This document shows positions 48,727 to 58,644 of a DNA stretch of 64,000 nucleotides, piece by piece. The first letter of the stretch is position 1; each line of letters begins with the position of its first letter. The stretch spans positions 372,001 to 436,000 of the forward strand of contig NZ_CP053840.1 of NCBI RefSeq assembly GCF_013201665.1, given 5' to 3'. Under the pieces are notes generated by a model. The model was given only the letters and a program-made list of their open reading frames with translations, made no database searches and had not been told where the DNA came from. The position numbers were made by a program, and so were the translations under genes. The DNA is from Arcobacter venerupis (GTDB lineage Bacteria; Campylobacterota; Campylobacteria; Campylobacterales; Arcobacteraceae).

Positions 48727-48790
48727 TATTACTTATCTCCTAGATTTTAGTAGAAAGATAATAACATAATATTAATAATTAAGGGATAAA

Positions 48791-48820
48791 AAAAGCTTGA
48801 AGTTTAATCTTCAAACTTTT
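48791..48820 (-). terminator. Intrinsic terminator of the prp operon
   Basis: 48791-48802 pairs with 48809-48820 (12 positions, one G-T wobble on the - strand, 6-base loop), followed on the - strand by a T-run, 16 bases past the prpF stop. Confidence 0.85.
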
Positions 48821-48835
48821 TATATATTATATTAA

Positions 48836-50014
48836 TTAGTTCATAGTTCCTTCAGGAACATGAACATAACCTTCCATTATGATTCTAGCACTTCTACTCA
48901 TAGTTGCTTTATCAACTATAAATTTACCATTTTCTTTTTGAATAACTGCACCAACTTTTAAAGTTCCAGATGGATGTCCAAATTCAACGGCATTTTTTTC
49001 TCCACCACCAGCAGCAATATTTACTAAAGTTCCAGGAATACAAGCAGCAACACCAATAGCAACAGAAGCTGTTCCCATCATTGCATGGTGTAATTTTTGC
49101 ATAGATAAAGCACGTACGTGTAAATCAATCTCATTTGCTTTAATCTCTTTTCCACTTGAAGTAATAAAATCAGATGCAGGTGCAACAAAAGCAATTTTTG
49201 GAGTGTGTTGTCTAGTTTCTGCTTCTTTTAAATCAGAAATTAATCCCATTTTTAATGCAGCATAAGATCTGATTGTTTCAAATCTAGCAAGTGCTGCTGT
49301 ATCTGAGTTAATATCACCTTGAAGTTCAGTTCCTTTGTATCCAATATCACAAGCATTAACAAAACATGTTGGAATTCCAGCTGTTATCATAGTTGCTTTA
49401 AATGTACCAATTCCTGGAACTTCTAAATCATCAACTAAGTTTCCAGTTGGGAATAATTCTTCACTTGGATCTACAGGTTCAGCAAATTCTAAAACGATTT
49501 CTTCAGCTGGAAATGCAACACCATCGATGTAGTAATCTCCCATTTCTTTAACCATTCCATTTTCCATAGTTACATAACAAAGAATAGTTTTTTTGATATT
49601 TGCTTGCCAAATTCTTACACAACAAACACCATTAAGAGGTACATTATCAACTAAACCTTCTTTTATCGCAAAAGGTCCAACTGCACTTGATAAGTTTCCA
49701 CAGTTTCCACTCATATCCACAAAGTCTTGATCAATTGAAACTTGACAGAAATAGTAATCTACATCATGATTTGGAACAGAACTCTTACCAACTAAAATAG
49801 CTTTAGATGTACTTGAAGTTGCTCCTCCCATACCATCCATTTGTTGTTTATAAACATCAGGACTTCCTACGATTCTTTGAAGTAGTTTATCTCTTTTTTT
49901 TGGATCTTCTTGAGCCTCTTTTGGTAAATCAGCTATATTAAAAAATGTTCCTTTAGAAGTTCCACCTCTCATATATGTAGCTTTAACTTTGAATTGTGGT
50001 TTGTAATTACTCAT
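48836..50014 (-). CDS. prpF: 2-methylaconitate cis-trans isomerase PrpF
   Basis: AcnD-accessory isomerase that turns 2-methyl-trans-aconitate into the cis form. The 392 residues start PQFKVKATYMRGGTSKGTFF, the PrpF signature with the catalytic lysine. DMSGNCGNLSSAVGPFAI, PKIAFVAPASDF and VEFGHPSGTLKVGA follow. Last gene of the methylcitrate run, 110 bases after acnD. Confidence 0.95.
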   Translation of the reverse strand: MSNYKPQFKVKATYMRGGTSKGTFFNIADLPKEAQEDPKKRDKLLQRIVGSPDVYKQQMDGMGGATSSTSKAILVGKSSVPNHDVDYYFCQVSIDQDFVDMSGNCGNLSSAVGPFAIKEGLVDNVPLNGVCCVRIWQANIKKTILCYVTMENGMVKEMGDYYIDGVAFPAEEIVLEFAEPVDPSEELFPTGNLVDDLEVPGIGTFKATMITAGIPTCFVNACDIGYKGTELQGDINSDTAALARFETIRSYAALKMGLISDLKEAETRQHTPKIAFVAPASDFITSSGKEIKANEIDLHVRALSMQKLHHAMMGTASVAIGVAACIPGTLVNIAAGGGEKNAVEFGHPSGTLKVGAVIQKENGKFIVDKATMSRSARIIMEGYVHVPEGTMN

Positions 50015-50124
50015 GTGTTTTTTCCTTGAAAAAATAGTTTTTGCTTTAAAAACTCTCTAAAAAAATCTTTTGAATTCTTTAAATAGTTTTATAAAATACT
50101 AAAGAGCATAAGCTCCTTAGATAT

Positions 50125-52725
50125 TTATTTTTTTGAAGATGCAATAACATCTTTAGCGAATTTTTGTAAAATACCACCATTTTTGTAAACATCAACTTCA
50201 GCAGAAGTATCTAATCTACAAATAACTTGGAATTCAACTTTTTCACCATTTGCTCTTGTCATAACAACTGTTAAATCACATCTTGGAGTAATATCACCTA
50301 CGATGTCAAATGTTTCTGTTCCATCAATAGCATAAGTATTTCTAGTATCACCTTTTTTAAATTGTAATGGTAAAACACCCATTCCAACTAAGTTAGTTCT
50401 GTGAATTCTTTCTATTGATTCAGCAATTAAAACTTCAACACCTGCAAGTCTTACCCCTTTTGCTGCCCAGTCTCTTGAAGACCCTTGACCATAGTTTGTT
50501 CCAGCAATTATAATTAAAGGTTGTTTTCTAGTTGTGTAAGTTTCAATAGCTTCCCACATTCTTGACTCAACACCCTCTGGCATGATTTTTGTCAAACTTC
50601 CTTGTTTAACTTTTCCATTTTCATCTTTAACCATTTCGTTAAATAGTTTTGGATTTGCTAAAGTTGCTCTTGAAGCAGTATGATGATCCCCTCTATGTGT
50701 TGCATAAGAGTTTAAATCTTCAACAGGTAATCCCATTTTTAAACAATATTCACCAGACGCAGATGTTGGTAAAATTGCATTTGATGGAGATAAGTGGTCT
50801 GTTGTAATATCATTAGGGAATACACCTAATGGTCTCATGTTTTTAAGAGCTGGCATTTGCATATATTCATCTTCCCAATAAGGAGGCTTGTTAATATATG
50901 TTGATCTTGTATTCCATTTATAAAATGGTTCAACTTTAATTCCAGCTAAACCATTTCTTGCAAACATTGGGTCATAAATCGCAGCAAACATTTCAGGTTT
51001 AACAGCAGTACTTACAACAGCATCAATTTCAGCATCAGATGGCCATAAATCTTTTAACTTAATATCATTTCCATTTTTATCTTTTCCTAAAACATCAGTT
51101 TCAATATTAAATCTAATACTTCCAGCAAGTGCATAAGCAATTACAAGAGGAGGTGATGCTAAAAATGCTTCTTTAATAAATGGATGAATTCTTCCATCAA
51201 AGTTTCTGTTTCCAGATAATACAGCTGTTGTATAAATACCAGCATCAGCAGCAGCTTGTTGGATTTTTGGATCTAAAGCACCTGACATACCATTACAAGT
51301 AGTACAAGCAAAACCTACAATTCCAAATCCTAATTTTTCAAGTTCTGGTAATAGTCCTGATTCTTTTAAATATAATTCAGCAACTTTTGAACCTGGTGCT
51401 AAAGATGATTTAACCCATGGTTTTCTTGTAAGCCCTAGTTCATTTGCTTTTTTAGCTAATAATCCAGCTGCAACAACATTTCTAGGATTTGATGTATTTG
51501 TACATGAAGTAATTGCTGCAATTAAAACAGCACCATCTGGCATAACATCATTAGAAATTGTAATATGTTTAGAAATTCCTGCTGCTTCTAAAGTTGAAAC
51601 AGGAAGTAATTTATGAGGTTGAGAAGGACCTGCTAATGTTCTTGTAACTGTTGATAAATCAAATTCAATAGTTCTAGCATAAGTAGCATGTTCAAAAGCG
51701 TCAGCCCATAAACCATTTGCTTTAGCATAAGCTTCTACTAATTTAACTTGTTTTGCTTCTCTACCTGTTATTTTTAAATAATCAATAGTTTTGTCATCAA
51801 TAGCAAACATCGCAGCACTTGCACCATATTCAGGAGTCATATTAGAAATCGTTGCTCTGTCTCCTAAATCAAGATATTTAATACCTGTTCCAAAGAATTC
51901 TAAGTATGCAGAAATAACATTGTTATCTCTTAAGTAAGAAGTCATAGAAAGTGCAATATCAGTTGCAGTTATTCCCTCAGATCTAACACCAGTGATATTA
52001 ACACCAATGATTTCTGGAACCCTCATATAAGAAGGATTTCCTAACATTACATTTTCAGCTTCTAATCCACCAACACCAACAGCAATAACACCAAGTGCAT
52101 CAACGTGAGGAGTATGTGAGTCAGTTCCAACTAATGTATCAGGAGATGCAATACCATCAATATTGTGAACTACTGGAGACATTTTCTCAAGGTTGATTTG
52201 GTGCATAATTCCATTACCTGGAGGAATAACATCAACATTATTAAATGCTTCTTTAGTCCAGTTAATAAAGTGGAATCTATCTGCATTTCTTCTATCTTCA
52301 ATATCTCTATTTTTTTGGAATGCATCTGGATCAAATCCACCACACTCAACTGCTAATGAGTGGTCAACGATTAATTGAGTTGGAACAACAGGATTTACTT
52401 TTTGAGGATCTCCCCCACCAAGTGCAACTGCCTCTCTAAGACCTGCAAGGTCAACGAAAGCTGTAAGTCCAAGAATATCGTGACAAATAACTCTTGATGG
52501 GAACCAAGGGAAATCTTTGTCTGTTCTTTTTTCTATTAATTGAATAAGTGAATCTTTTAAATCTTCACTTGGGCATTTTCTGATTAAGTTTTCTGCTAAT
52601 ACTCTTGATGTGTAGTTTAATTTTGCAAAAGAACCAGGAGTGATATCTTCAACCGCTGATTTTACATCATAATACTTAACACCATCAACACCTGCAAGGT
52701 CTTTAAGATATTTTTCGTTTGTCAT
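50125..52725 (-). CDS. acnD: Fe/S-dependent 2-methylisocitrate dehydratase AcnD
   Basis: 866-residue aconitase-superfamily enzyme that dehydrates 2-methylcitrate to 2-methyl-trans-aconitate. The Fe-S cysteines lie in ITSCTNTSNPRN and FACTTCNGMSG; GTDSHTPHVDALG and the C-terminal swivel domain motif GTNYGQGSSRDWAAKG are present. AcnD rather than AcnA is chosen because prpF lies next to it, the pairing needed for this variant of the cycle. A terminator lies between it and prpC. Confidence 0.93.
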   Translation of the reverse strand: MTNEKYLKDLAGVDGVKYYDVKSAVEDITPGSFAKLNYTSRVLAENLIRKCPSEDLKDSLIQLIEKRTDKDFPWFPSRVICHDILGLTAFVDLAGLREAVALGGGDPQKVNPVVPTQLIVDHSLAVECGGFDPDAFQKNRDIEDRRNADRFHFINWTKEAFNNVDVIPPGNGIMHQINLEKMSPVVHNIDGIASPDTLVGTDSHTPHVDALGVIAVGVGGLEAENVMLGNPSYMRVPEIIGVNITGVRSEGITATDIALSMTSYLRDNNVISAYLEFFGTGIKYLDLGDRATISNMTPEYGASAAMFAIDDKTIDYLKITGREAKQVKLVEAYAKANGLWADAFEHATYARTIEFDLSTVTRTLAGPSQPHKLLPVSTLEAAGISKHITISNDVMPDGAVLIAAITSCTNTSNPRNVVAAGLLAKKANELGLTRKPWVKSSLAPGSKVAELYLKESGLLPELEKLGFGIVGFACTTCNGMSGALDPKIQQAAADAGIYTTAVLSGNRNFDGRIHPFIKEAFLASPPLVIAYALAGSIRFNIETDVLGKDKNGNDIKLKDLWPSDAEIDAVVSTAVKPEMFAAIYDPMFARNGLAGIKVEPFYKWNTRSTYINKPPYWEDEYMQMPALKNMRPLGVFPNDITTDHLSPSNAILPTSASGEYCLKMGLPVEDLNSYATHRGDHHTASRATLANPKLFNEMVKDENGKVKQGSLTKIMPEGVESRMWEAIETYTTRKQPLIIIAGTNYGQGSSRDWAAKGVRLAGVEVLIAESIERIHRTNLVGMGVLPLQFKKGDTRNTYAIDGTETFDIVGDITPRCDLTVVMTRANGEKVEFQVICRLDTSAEVDVYKNGGILQKFAKDVIASSKK

Positions 52726-52750
52726 TTTTTATATCCGTATATTTTAATTT

Positions 52751-52781
52751 TAAAAAAGGATGGAATTTCTCCCATCCTTTT
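52751..52781 (-). terminator. Intrinsic terminator inside the prp operon, between prpC and acnD
   Basis: 52754-52763 pairs perfectly with 52772-52781 around an 8-base loop. On the - strand a run of T follows, 26 bases before the acnD start. It should reduce read-through from prpBC into acnD-prpF. Confidence 0.82.
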
Positions 52782-52844
52782 ATTTCGCTAAAAATTAGCA
52801 CTGTTAAGTTAAATAAATTTTCTCTAAATTTATTGAAAGAATAA

Positions 52845-53999
52845 TTATGCTCTATCTTCTAAAAGAGTAAATTTTAAACCTTCAGGTCCTGTATAAGTAG
52901 CTGATGGTCTAATGATTTTTCCATCTTCTCTTTGTTCAATTACGTGTGCACCCCATCCAGTAACTCTAGCGATAATGAAAATTGGAGTAAACATATCTGT
53001 TGGAATTCCCATTTGGTTATAAGAAACAGCAGAGAACCAGTCAAGATTTGGGAACATTTTCTTTTGATCCCACATGATTGTTTCAATTCTTTCAGCAACA
53101 TCATACATTAACATATTTTTATTTTCTTCAGATAAATCACGAGCGACTTTTTTAATTACTACGTTTCTTGGGTCACAGATAGAATAAACTGGGTGTCCAA
53201 ATCCGATAATAATCTCTTTTTTAGCCATTCTTTCTTTGATATCAGCTTCTGCTTCATCAGCTGAAGAATATCTTTCTTGAATTCTAAATGCAACTTCATT
53301 AGCTCCACCGTGTTTTGGACCTCTTAAAGCTCCAATTGAACCTGTAATACATGAATACATATCAGAATTTGTACCAGCAATTACTCTTGAAGTAAATGTT
53401 GATGCATTAAATTCATGTTCTGCATAAAGAATTAAAGATACATGCATAGCTTTAACCCAAGATTCTCTTGGCTTTTCACCATGTAATAAATGTAAGAAGT
53501 GCCCACCAACAGTATCATCATCAGTTACAACATCAATTCTTTTTCCGTTGTATGCAAAGTGGTACCAGTATAATAAAATTGAAGAGAATGATCCCATTAA
53601 TCTATCAATAATATCTTGAGCTTCATTTTTTGGATGTTCTTCTTTTTCTTGATTTAAAGCACCAAGTACTGAACAGCCAGTTCTCATAACATCCATAGGA
53701 TGACAAGTTTTTGGTAATTGTTCAAGAGCTACTTTAACACCTTGAGGAATATCTCTATAAGATTTAAGTTTTGCTTTATAAGCTGCTAATTCTGCTTTAT
53801 TTGGTAGTTTTTCATGTACAATTAAGTATGCAATTTCTTCAAATTCTGCTTTATCAGCAAATTCTAAAATATCATATCCTCTATAGTGTAAGTCATTCCC
53901 ACTTTTTCCAACTGAACATAAAGCTGTATTTCCAGCAGAAGTTCCAGATAGTGCAACAGATTTTTTTGGTTTAAATCCTGAAGTTGTTTCAGTACTCAT
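52845..53999 (-). CDS. prpC: 2-methylcitrate synthase
   Basis: Condenses propionyl-CoA with oxaloacetate. The 384-residue length and motifs [39 protein letters not shown] and [14 protein letters not shown] match the PrpC branch of citrate synthases, including the catalytic His and Asp ([16 protein letters not shown] region). It follows prpB by 51 bases and precedes acnD. Confidence 0.95.
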   Translation of the reverse strand: MSTETTSGFKPKKSVALSGTSAGNTALCSVGKSGNDLHYRGYDILEFADKAEFEEIAYLIVHEKLPNKAELAAYKAKLKSYRDIPQGVKVALEQLPKTCHPMDVMRTGCSVLGALNQEKEEHPKNEAQDIIDRLMGSFSSILLYWYHFAYNGKRIDVVTDDDTVGGHFLHLLHGEKPRESWVKAMHVSLILYAEHEFNASTFTSRVIAGTNSDMYSCITGSIGALRGPKHGGANEVAFRIQERYSSADEAEADIKERMAKKEIIIGFGHPVYSICDPRNVVIKKVARDLSEENKNMLMYDVAERIETIMWDQKKMFPNLDWFSAVSYNQMGIPTDMFTPIFIIARVTGWGAHVIEQREDGKIIRPSATYTGPEGLKFTLLEDRA

Positions 54000-54050
54000 A
54001 TTTTCTCCTTAGTTTTATTTATTCAAATTTTGTTTTTTGTAAAGCTAAAA

Positions 54051-54935
54051 TTATTTAGCTTTACCTTTTGAGAATAATTCATCCATTTTTTGCTCATAAG
54101 CATGGTAATTTAACATATCGTATAATTCCATTCTTGTTTGCATTGTATCAAGAACACCTTCTTGAGTACCTTTGTCTTTTAATTCTTGGTAAACTGCAAG
54201 TGCAGCTTTATTCATTGCTCTAAATGCAGATAATGGGTAAAGAACCATTGCAATACCAACTGAAGCTAATTCTTCAGTAGTGAACATTGGAGTTGCTCCA
54301 AATTCAGTAATATTTGCAAGTACTGGAACTGTCATTTGATCTGTAAATTCTTTGTACTCTTTTAAAGTGTGAACAGCTTCAGCAAAAATTGCATCTGCTC
54401 CAGCTTCAACATAAGCTTTAGCTCTAGCGATTGCAGATGCTTGACCCTCAGAAGCATGTGCATCAGTTCTAGCAATGATGTAGAAATCTGGGTCTAATTG
54501 CATTTTAGCATCAACAGCAGCTCTGATTCTGTCACACATTTCTTCAGTAGATACTAACTCTTTATTTGGTCTGTGTCCACATCTTTTTGCAGCAACTTGA
54601 TCTTCAATATGCATACCAGCTGCACCAGATCTGATAAATTCTTTAACAGTTCTTGCAACATTAAATGCATGTCCCCAACCAGTATCAGCATCAACAATTA
54701 ATGGAGTATCACAAATAGAAGTAATTCTTCTAACATCAATACATACATCTTCAATCATTGTCATACCTAAGTCTGGTAAACCGTAAGAAGCATTAGCAAT
54801 ACCTCCACCTGATAAGTAGATTGCTTTGTGTCCTACTTTTGTTGCTTGTAATGCTTGGTAAGCATTAATAGTTCCTACGATTTGTAAAGGAGACTTTTCT
54901 TTCAAGGCTTCTCTAAATTTTTTTCCTGCGCTCAT
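54051..54935 (-). CDS. prpB: 2-methylisocitrate lyase
   Basis: Cleaves 2-methylisocitrate to pyruvate and succinate, the last step of the methylcitrate cycle. The 294 residues contain [19 protein letters not shown] (start of the barrel), VDADTGWG for metal binding, and the active-site loop [14 protein letters not shown] with C119. The ATG at 54935 lies 5 bases after AAAGGA; an in-frame ATG at 54941 would overlap that site. First gene of the operon, divergent from the HTH regulator. Confidence 0.95.
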   Translation of the reverse strand: MSAGKKFREALKEKSPLQIVGTINAYQALQATKVGHKAIYLSGGGIANASYGLPDLGMTMIEDVCIDVRRITSICDTPLIVDADTGWGHAFNVARTVKEFIRSGAAGMHIEDQVAAKRCGHRPNKELVSTEEMCDRIRAAVDAKMQLDPDFYIIARTDAHASEGQASAIARAKAYVEAGADAIFAEAVHTLKEYKEFTDQMTVPVLANITEFGATPMFTTEELASVGIAMVLYPLSAFRAMNKAALAVYQELKDKGTQEGVLDTMQTRMELYDMLNYHAYEQKMDELFSKGKAK

Positions 54936-55045
54936 ACACATCCTTTAAATTTAAGTTATGAAATTATTATACATGATTTACAGATGCTAGTAGTGTATGT
55001 TATTTGTAATAGAAACCACAACTTTTTATGGAAAACTGATTAAAT

Positions 55046-55084
55046 GTACAATATTTGGTTTTTTTGTAAAAAATGGTACAATAT
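55046..55084. promoter_or_regulatory. Direct repeat GTACAATAT x2, candidate operator
   Basis: GTACAATAT occurs at 55046-55054 and 55076-55084, exactly 30 bp apart (about three helical turns), in the 175-bp gap between prpB and the divergent HTH gene. Each is preceded by an AT(G)-type context. They may be operator half-sites, or their TACAAT cores may be -10 boxes of the rightward gene. Confidence 0.4.
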
Positions 55085-55110
55085 CCAAAATATTACTTTA
55101 AGGTGTAATT

Positions 55111-56088
55111 ATGAATTATAAGAATTCAATAGAAAAATTTATAGAAATTTTTAAAAGATCAAACTTAAGTATTTCTAAATTTGCAGTACTATTAAATAAA
55201 GATAGAAGAACGGTTACATCGTGGATTGATAAGGTTACAGACATAGAACCTAACAAAGAAATACGAGACAAAATTTGTCAGACATTTAGGTACCCTGATT
55301 ATATTTGGGAAGATGGCTGTTATGGTGAAGAGTTTTTAAAATCAATAACTCAAATACCTCAAAAAGAAGTAAGAATCATTGATGAAGATTATCATGGACG
55401 ACTAAAATATATAATGGAGCAAGAACAAAATAGAAGATTTGTTATCCAAGCACAGTTTCCAGGACCTATGTATAGAGATTCTGCTGTACGAAAAGTGTAC
55501 AAATCAACAACAAGTTCTGATATAGAAGAATTAAAACAAGCAAGAATCGATCAGATGTTAAGATATGATTATGATACAACAGAGTGGTACTCAATTAAAT
55601 CAATTTTATCTTTTTGTTTTGCAATTATTGGGAACTTTTATACTAAAGAAGAGAAGATAAAAATTTTAGAGTTAATCTATGAACTTTTTAATAATAACTA
55701 TAATAAAAAACTTTTCTTATTTGATTCATATTCAAGAAAAATTTATGGAATGGAAACAACATATATTTCAATAAATGTAAAACAAAAGGTGCTATTTTTT
55801 AAATCACCAATTGAGTCTGTATTTATAGAAATTAGAAATAAATCACTAGTTGAGCGAATGCATAAATATTACTCTTCACCACTTGAAGCACCATCACATG
55901 TGAATTTTTTGGAGTCAGTAAAAATCATAAAAATTTTACAAGATGCACTAAAATATAATAATGACATAAAACAAGCTTATGAAGTAATAAATAGAGAGAC
56001 AAACTACGGGGAACTTTTTTATAATAATCTAAGTATTGATTTACAAAAAGAAGTAACTCCTCCAAAACCAGGTCAAAGAAGAAACTAG
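55111..56088 (+). CDS. HTH protein divergent to prp operon, candidate propionate regulator
   Basis: 325 residues. The N-terminal 75 residues form a helix-turn-helix of XRE-like type (LSISKFAVLLNKDRRTVTSWIDK). The remaining ~250 residues match no family I recognise. They contain aromatic-rich helical segments (DYDTTEWYSIKSILSFCFAI) and a basic C-terminus. It is not PrpR: there is no sigma-54 AAA+ domain. Divergence from prpB suggests it controls the methylcitrate genes, perhaps by sensing a cycle intermediate. Function is inferred from position only. Confidence 0.7.
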   Translation: MNYKNSIEKFIEIFKRSNLSISKFAVLLNKDRRTVTSWIDKVTDIEPNKEIRDKICQTFRYPDYIWEDGCYGEEFLKSITQIPQKEVRIIDEDYHGRLKYIMEQEQNRRFVIQAQFPGPMYRDSAVRKVYKSTTSSDIEELKQARIDQMLRYDYDTTEWYSIKSILSFCFAIIGNFYTKEEKIKILELIYELFNNNYNKKLFLFDSYSRKIYGMETTYISINVKQKVLFFKSPIESVFIEIRNKSLVERMHKYYSSPLEAPSHVNFLESVKIIKILQDALKYNNDIKQAYEVINRETNYGELFYNNLSIDLQKEVTPPKPGQRRN

Positions 56089-56097
56089 AAGAAGATT

Positions 56098-56223
56098 TTA
56101 TTTTCCGAAGAAAAATCTTTTGATTTTTCTAAAGAAAGAAAATTTACTTTTTTTCTTTAGTTTTTCACTTACCTCAGTCCTTAGAGCTTCTAGCTTTTTA
56201 GGTTCATAGAGTTTTTCACTCAT
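56098..56223 (-). CDS. Small basic protein coupled to the motor genes
   Basis: A 41-residue ORF whose ATG lies inside the end of the preceding gene (8-base overlap, ATGAGTGA), so it would be translated by coupling. The start is MSEKLYEPKKLEALRTEVSE; the C-terminal half is strongly basic and aromatic (Lys/Arg/Phe), like a membrane-binding amphipathic tail. No family recognised. Because it begins inside the upstream gene and fills the gap exactly, it may be a real third component; translation is unproven. Confidence 0.5.
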   Translation of the reverse strand: MSEKLYEPKKLEALRTEVSEKLKKKSKFSFFRKIKRFFFGK

Positions 56224-57250
56224 TTTTTGTTCCTAAATAGTTTTGAAGTTCTTTTACTGCTTCGTCATTTTTGATGATAAATTTAATTTCTATTCTTCTT
56301 GAATTATCTTTATCTTCAGAACCATCTTTATTATAAATCAAATCAGAAGATGATTTTCCACTTGAACTTACATATTTATTTAATAAATTTTTATCAATAC
56401 TATTTGATTCATATAAAAACTGCATAACTTCCAAGGCTCTTTGTTGAGAAAGTTGAAGATTACTAATATATGAACCATCACTATTTGTATGACCCTCTAT
56501 TGTAATTCCATAAATATATTTTCTAATCTCTTTATCTTCAAGTAGTGTTGAGATATATTTTTTTAGAACTATATTTAACTCTTTTTTTGAGTCCTCTTTT
56601 AGTTTATATGCACCTTGGTCAAATAAGATATTTGAAGAGAATTTTATAGCTCCACTTTTTTCATCAATATTTATTGAATTTCCAAGTTTTTGTTTTAGTT
56701 TTGTAATAACATTTAGTTTTATTCCCGTTAAGCTTTTGATTTTAGCTTTAGTTATATCAAACTCTTCAACGGTTCTTTGATGAGTTTTTTCTTGTTCTAA
56801 TAATTTATTTACTAAAACAGTTAGTTCACTATCTTTTAGAGTTATTTGATTTTGACTATTTGCAAGATCTTGTGATAATTTTGAATTAGTATCTGCTTGT
56901 TCTTTATCTTTTAATTCATAACCTAATAATAAATCTTTTAATTTTTGAAGTTCTACACTATTTAATTGTATTGTTTCATTTGATTTTGACAATTGATTAG
57001 AAAGTTCAGTTTTTTCTTCTTCAAGTTTTTTAAGTAAACTGTTTAATTTACTTAATACTTCATTTTTATTTATTAAGGCTTCTTGACTTTGACTTAAGGC
57101 AAGTTTTTCATTTTCTAAAGTTTTTTGAGTGTAAAGATATCTAATTACAATTGCCCCAATTACTAAAATAAATACGAAAAGTAAACCAGCCATTAAATCA
57201 GCATATGAAATCCAAAAGTTATCTTCATTTTTTTGTTCGTTTTTATACAT
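56216..57250 (-). CDS. MotB/ZorB-like OmpA-domain stator protein
   Basis: 344 residues. One N-terminal membrane helix contains the conserved acidic residue D18 in WISYADLMAGLLFVFIL, the proton-binding site of MotB/ExbD/ZorB-type units. A long coiled coil (~45-165) follows. The OmpA-like peptidoglycan-binding domain (~200-335) has ILFDQGAYKLKEDS, TIEGHTNSDGSY, LQLSQQRALEVMQFL and NSRRIEIKF. It should form the rotor dimer inside a MotA-like pentamer. It starts 6 bases after the partner gene. Confidence 0.85.
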   Translation of the reverse strand: MYKNEQKNEDNFWISYADLMAGLLFVFILVIGAIVIRYLYTQKTLENEKLALSQSQEALINKNEVLSKLNSLLKKLEEEKTELSNQLSKSNETIQLNSVELQKLKDLLLGYELKDKEQADTNSKLSQDLANSQNQITLKDSELTVLVNKLLEQEKTHQRTVEEFDITKAKIKSLTGIKLNVITKLKQKLGNSINIDEKSGAIKFSSNILFDQGAYKLKEDSKKELNIVLKKYISTLLEDKEIRKYIYGITIEGHTNSDGSYISNLQLSQQRALEVMQFLYESNSIDKNLLNKYVSSSGKSSSDLIYNKDGSEDKDNSRRIEIKFIIKNDEAVKELQNYLGTKNE

Positions 57251-57256
57251 TTATGG

Positions 57257-58477
57257 CTACTTTGATAGTTCTTTAAATTCTGTTAAATCTTCAATAATTT
57301 TTACTGTTTGTTGGTCAATTGATTCAAGTGAATTTTGTAATTTATCTGTAAACTTAGCATCATATTCATCAATACCTTGTTTAAATTTCCACTCAATTTT
57401 TTCCATATCACTTTTCATAGTTTCGATACTTTTTATGATATTTGTATAAATCGCTTTTAAATTGTCCGAGCTTAAATTGTCTAAATGATTATTTAATTTT
57501 TCAATACTATTATTTAGCAATTGAGCACTTAATACATAAGCATCTTTTTGGTGCTCAAAACTTTTTATTGTTGTGCTCATATTTAAAGTCATATCTCTTA
57601 ACATAATAGATAATTTTTCATTATTATCAATATTATCATCAATTTTACTAGAAAGTAAAACCTCTTTTTTCAAAATATCATCAAGTAAGCCAACTCTTTT
57701 TTCAATTAAAAGATTTATATTATCCATCATATCACTTGAAGTTAATTTTTCAAATACTTCTGACATTTTTGAGAAGTTATCAAGATTACTTTTTATGTGA
57801 ATTGATTCAATATCAATTCTTGTCCAGAAGAATGTTTTTGTATCTTCTTTGATTAAATAAGTGTCATGTTCAAATCTACTCATTCCAATTTTTTCAAAAA
57901 AAGTCCACCAAATTGATAAGAAAATACCATAAATAGAAACATAAAAAGCAGTTCCAACTCCACCTAAAAGAAGGGAAATCTCTTTCTCAAGGGCATCTGT
58001 AGTTCCAGATGAAAAATCTGGCATACTAAGTGCAATTGATATAAAAGTTCCTAAAATACCAAGGGTTGGGAAAATACTTGAAGCAATTGAAGAAAAATTG
58101 TTATTTCTTAGATTACTTGTATAATCTTTTAAAAAGTCGTCAACACTTCCATTTGCTTTTGTGATATTATCAATTGTTAATAAGTTATTATCAACATAAT
58201 CTTTTAGAGAAAAGAACATTCCCTCTTGTTGAGTTTTGAATTTGCATGAAGCATAATAAGCATTGTGTCTTGTAAAAAATAAGTAAATAAAATAGATAAA
58301 TCCTATTAAAATAACACTATGAATTTCAACTTTTAATGGTAATTTACCAAGATAACATAAAATTATTAATGCAAATAATGCAGTAGGAACTGTAAGTAAA
58401 ATAAATATTCTTGACATTGGTTTGCAGGTTGTCTGAAATTTTGTACCTAAATCTATAAAACTGTCGTTTGATAACAT
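57257..58477 (-). CDS. MotA/TolQ/ExbB-like proton-channel protein with coiled-coil tail
   Basis: 406 residues. Two hydrophobic segments lie near residues 20-65. The MotA/ExbB core helices follow: SSIFPTLGILGTFISIALSM and LLLGGVGTAFYVSIYGIFLSIW (about residues 130-195). The last ~180 residues are cytoplasmic and form a predicted coiled coil, as in ZorA. It pairs with the MotB-like gene 6 bases downstream. The ATG at 58477 follows AAGGA; an in-frame ATG at 58525 lacks this. The driven process is unknown. Confidence 0.82.
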   Translation of the reverse strand: MLSNDSFIDLGTKFQTTCKPMSRIFILLTVPTALFALIILCYLGKLPLKVEIHSVILIGFIYFIYLFFTRHNAYYASCKFKTQQEGMFFSLKDYVDNNLLTIDNITKANGSVDDFLKDYTSNLRNNNFSSIASSIFPTLGILGTFISIALSMPDFSSGTTDALEKEISLLLGGVGTAFYVSIYGIFLSIWWTFFEKIGMSRFEHDTYLIKEDTKTFFWTRIDIESIHIKSNLDNFSKMSEVFEKLTSSDMMDNINLLIEKRVGLLDDILKKEVLLSSKIDDNIDNNEKLSIMLRDMTLNMSTTIKSFEHQKDAYVLSAQLLNNSIEKLNNHLDNLSSDNLKAIYTNIIKSIETMKSDMEKIEWKFKQGIDEYDAKFTDKLQNSLESIDQQTVKIIEDLTEFKELSK

Positions 58478-58644
58478 AAATATTCCTTGTGAAAACATAT
58501 ATAAATTAATCTGCAAGTTTAGCATATTTATTATTTTTTAGGATAAAATTTTTGTTACTTCAGTAAACATTTTAATTATTTTGCAAGTTTATAAGAATTA
58601 AAAGGTAAAATACTAAAATGACAAGAATAGGAATCATATAAAAA

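Noticed and set aside
50015-50124. Extra small gene between acnD and prpF
   Set aside because: No ORF of reasonable length with a ribosome-binding site on the - strand; plain spacer.
56216-58477. Calling the motor pair a Zorya defence system
   Set aside because: ZorC/ZorD or ZorE genes are absent nearby; neighbours are an L,D-transpeptidase and a propionate regulator.
58618-58641. Seven-codon leader peptide before the L,D-transpeptidase gene
   Set aside because: Poorly spaced ribosome-binding site and no attenuation structure; likely chance.
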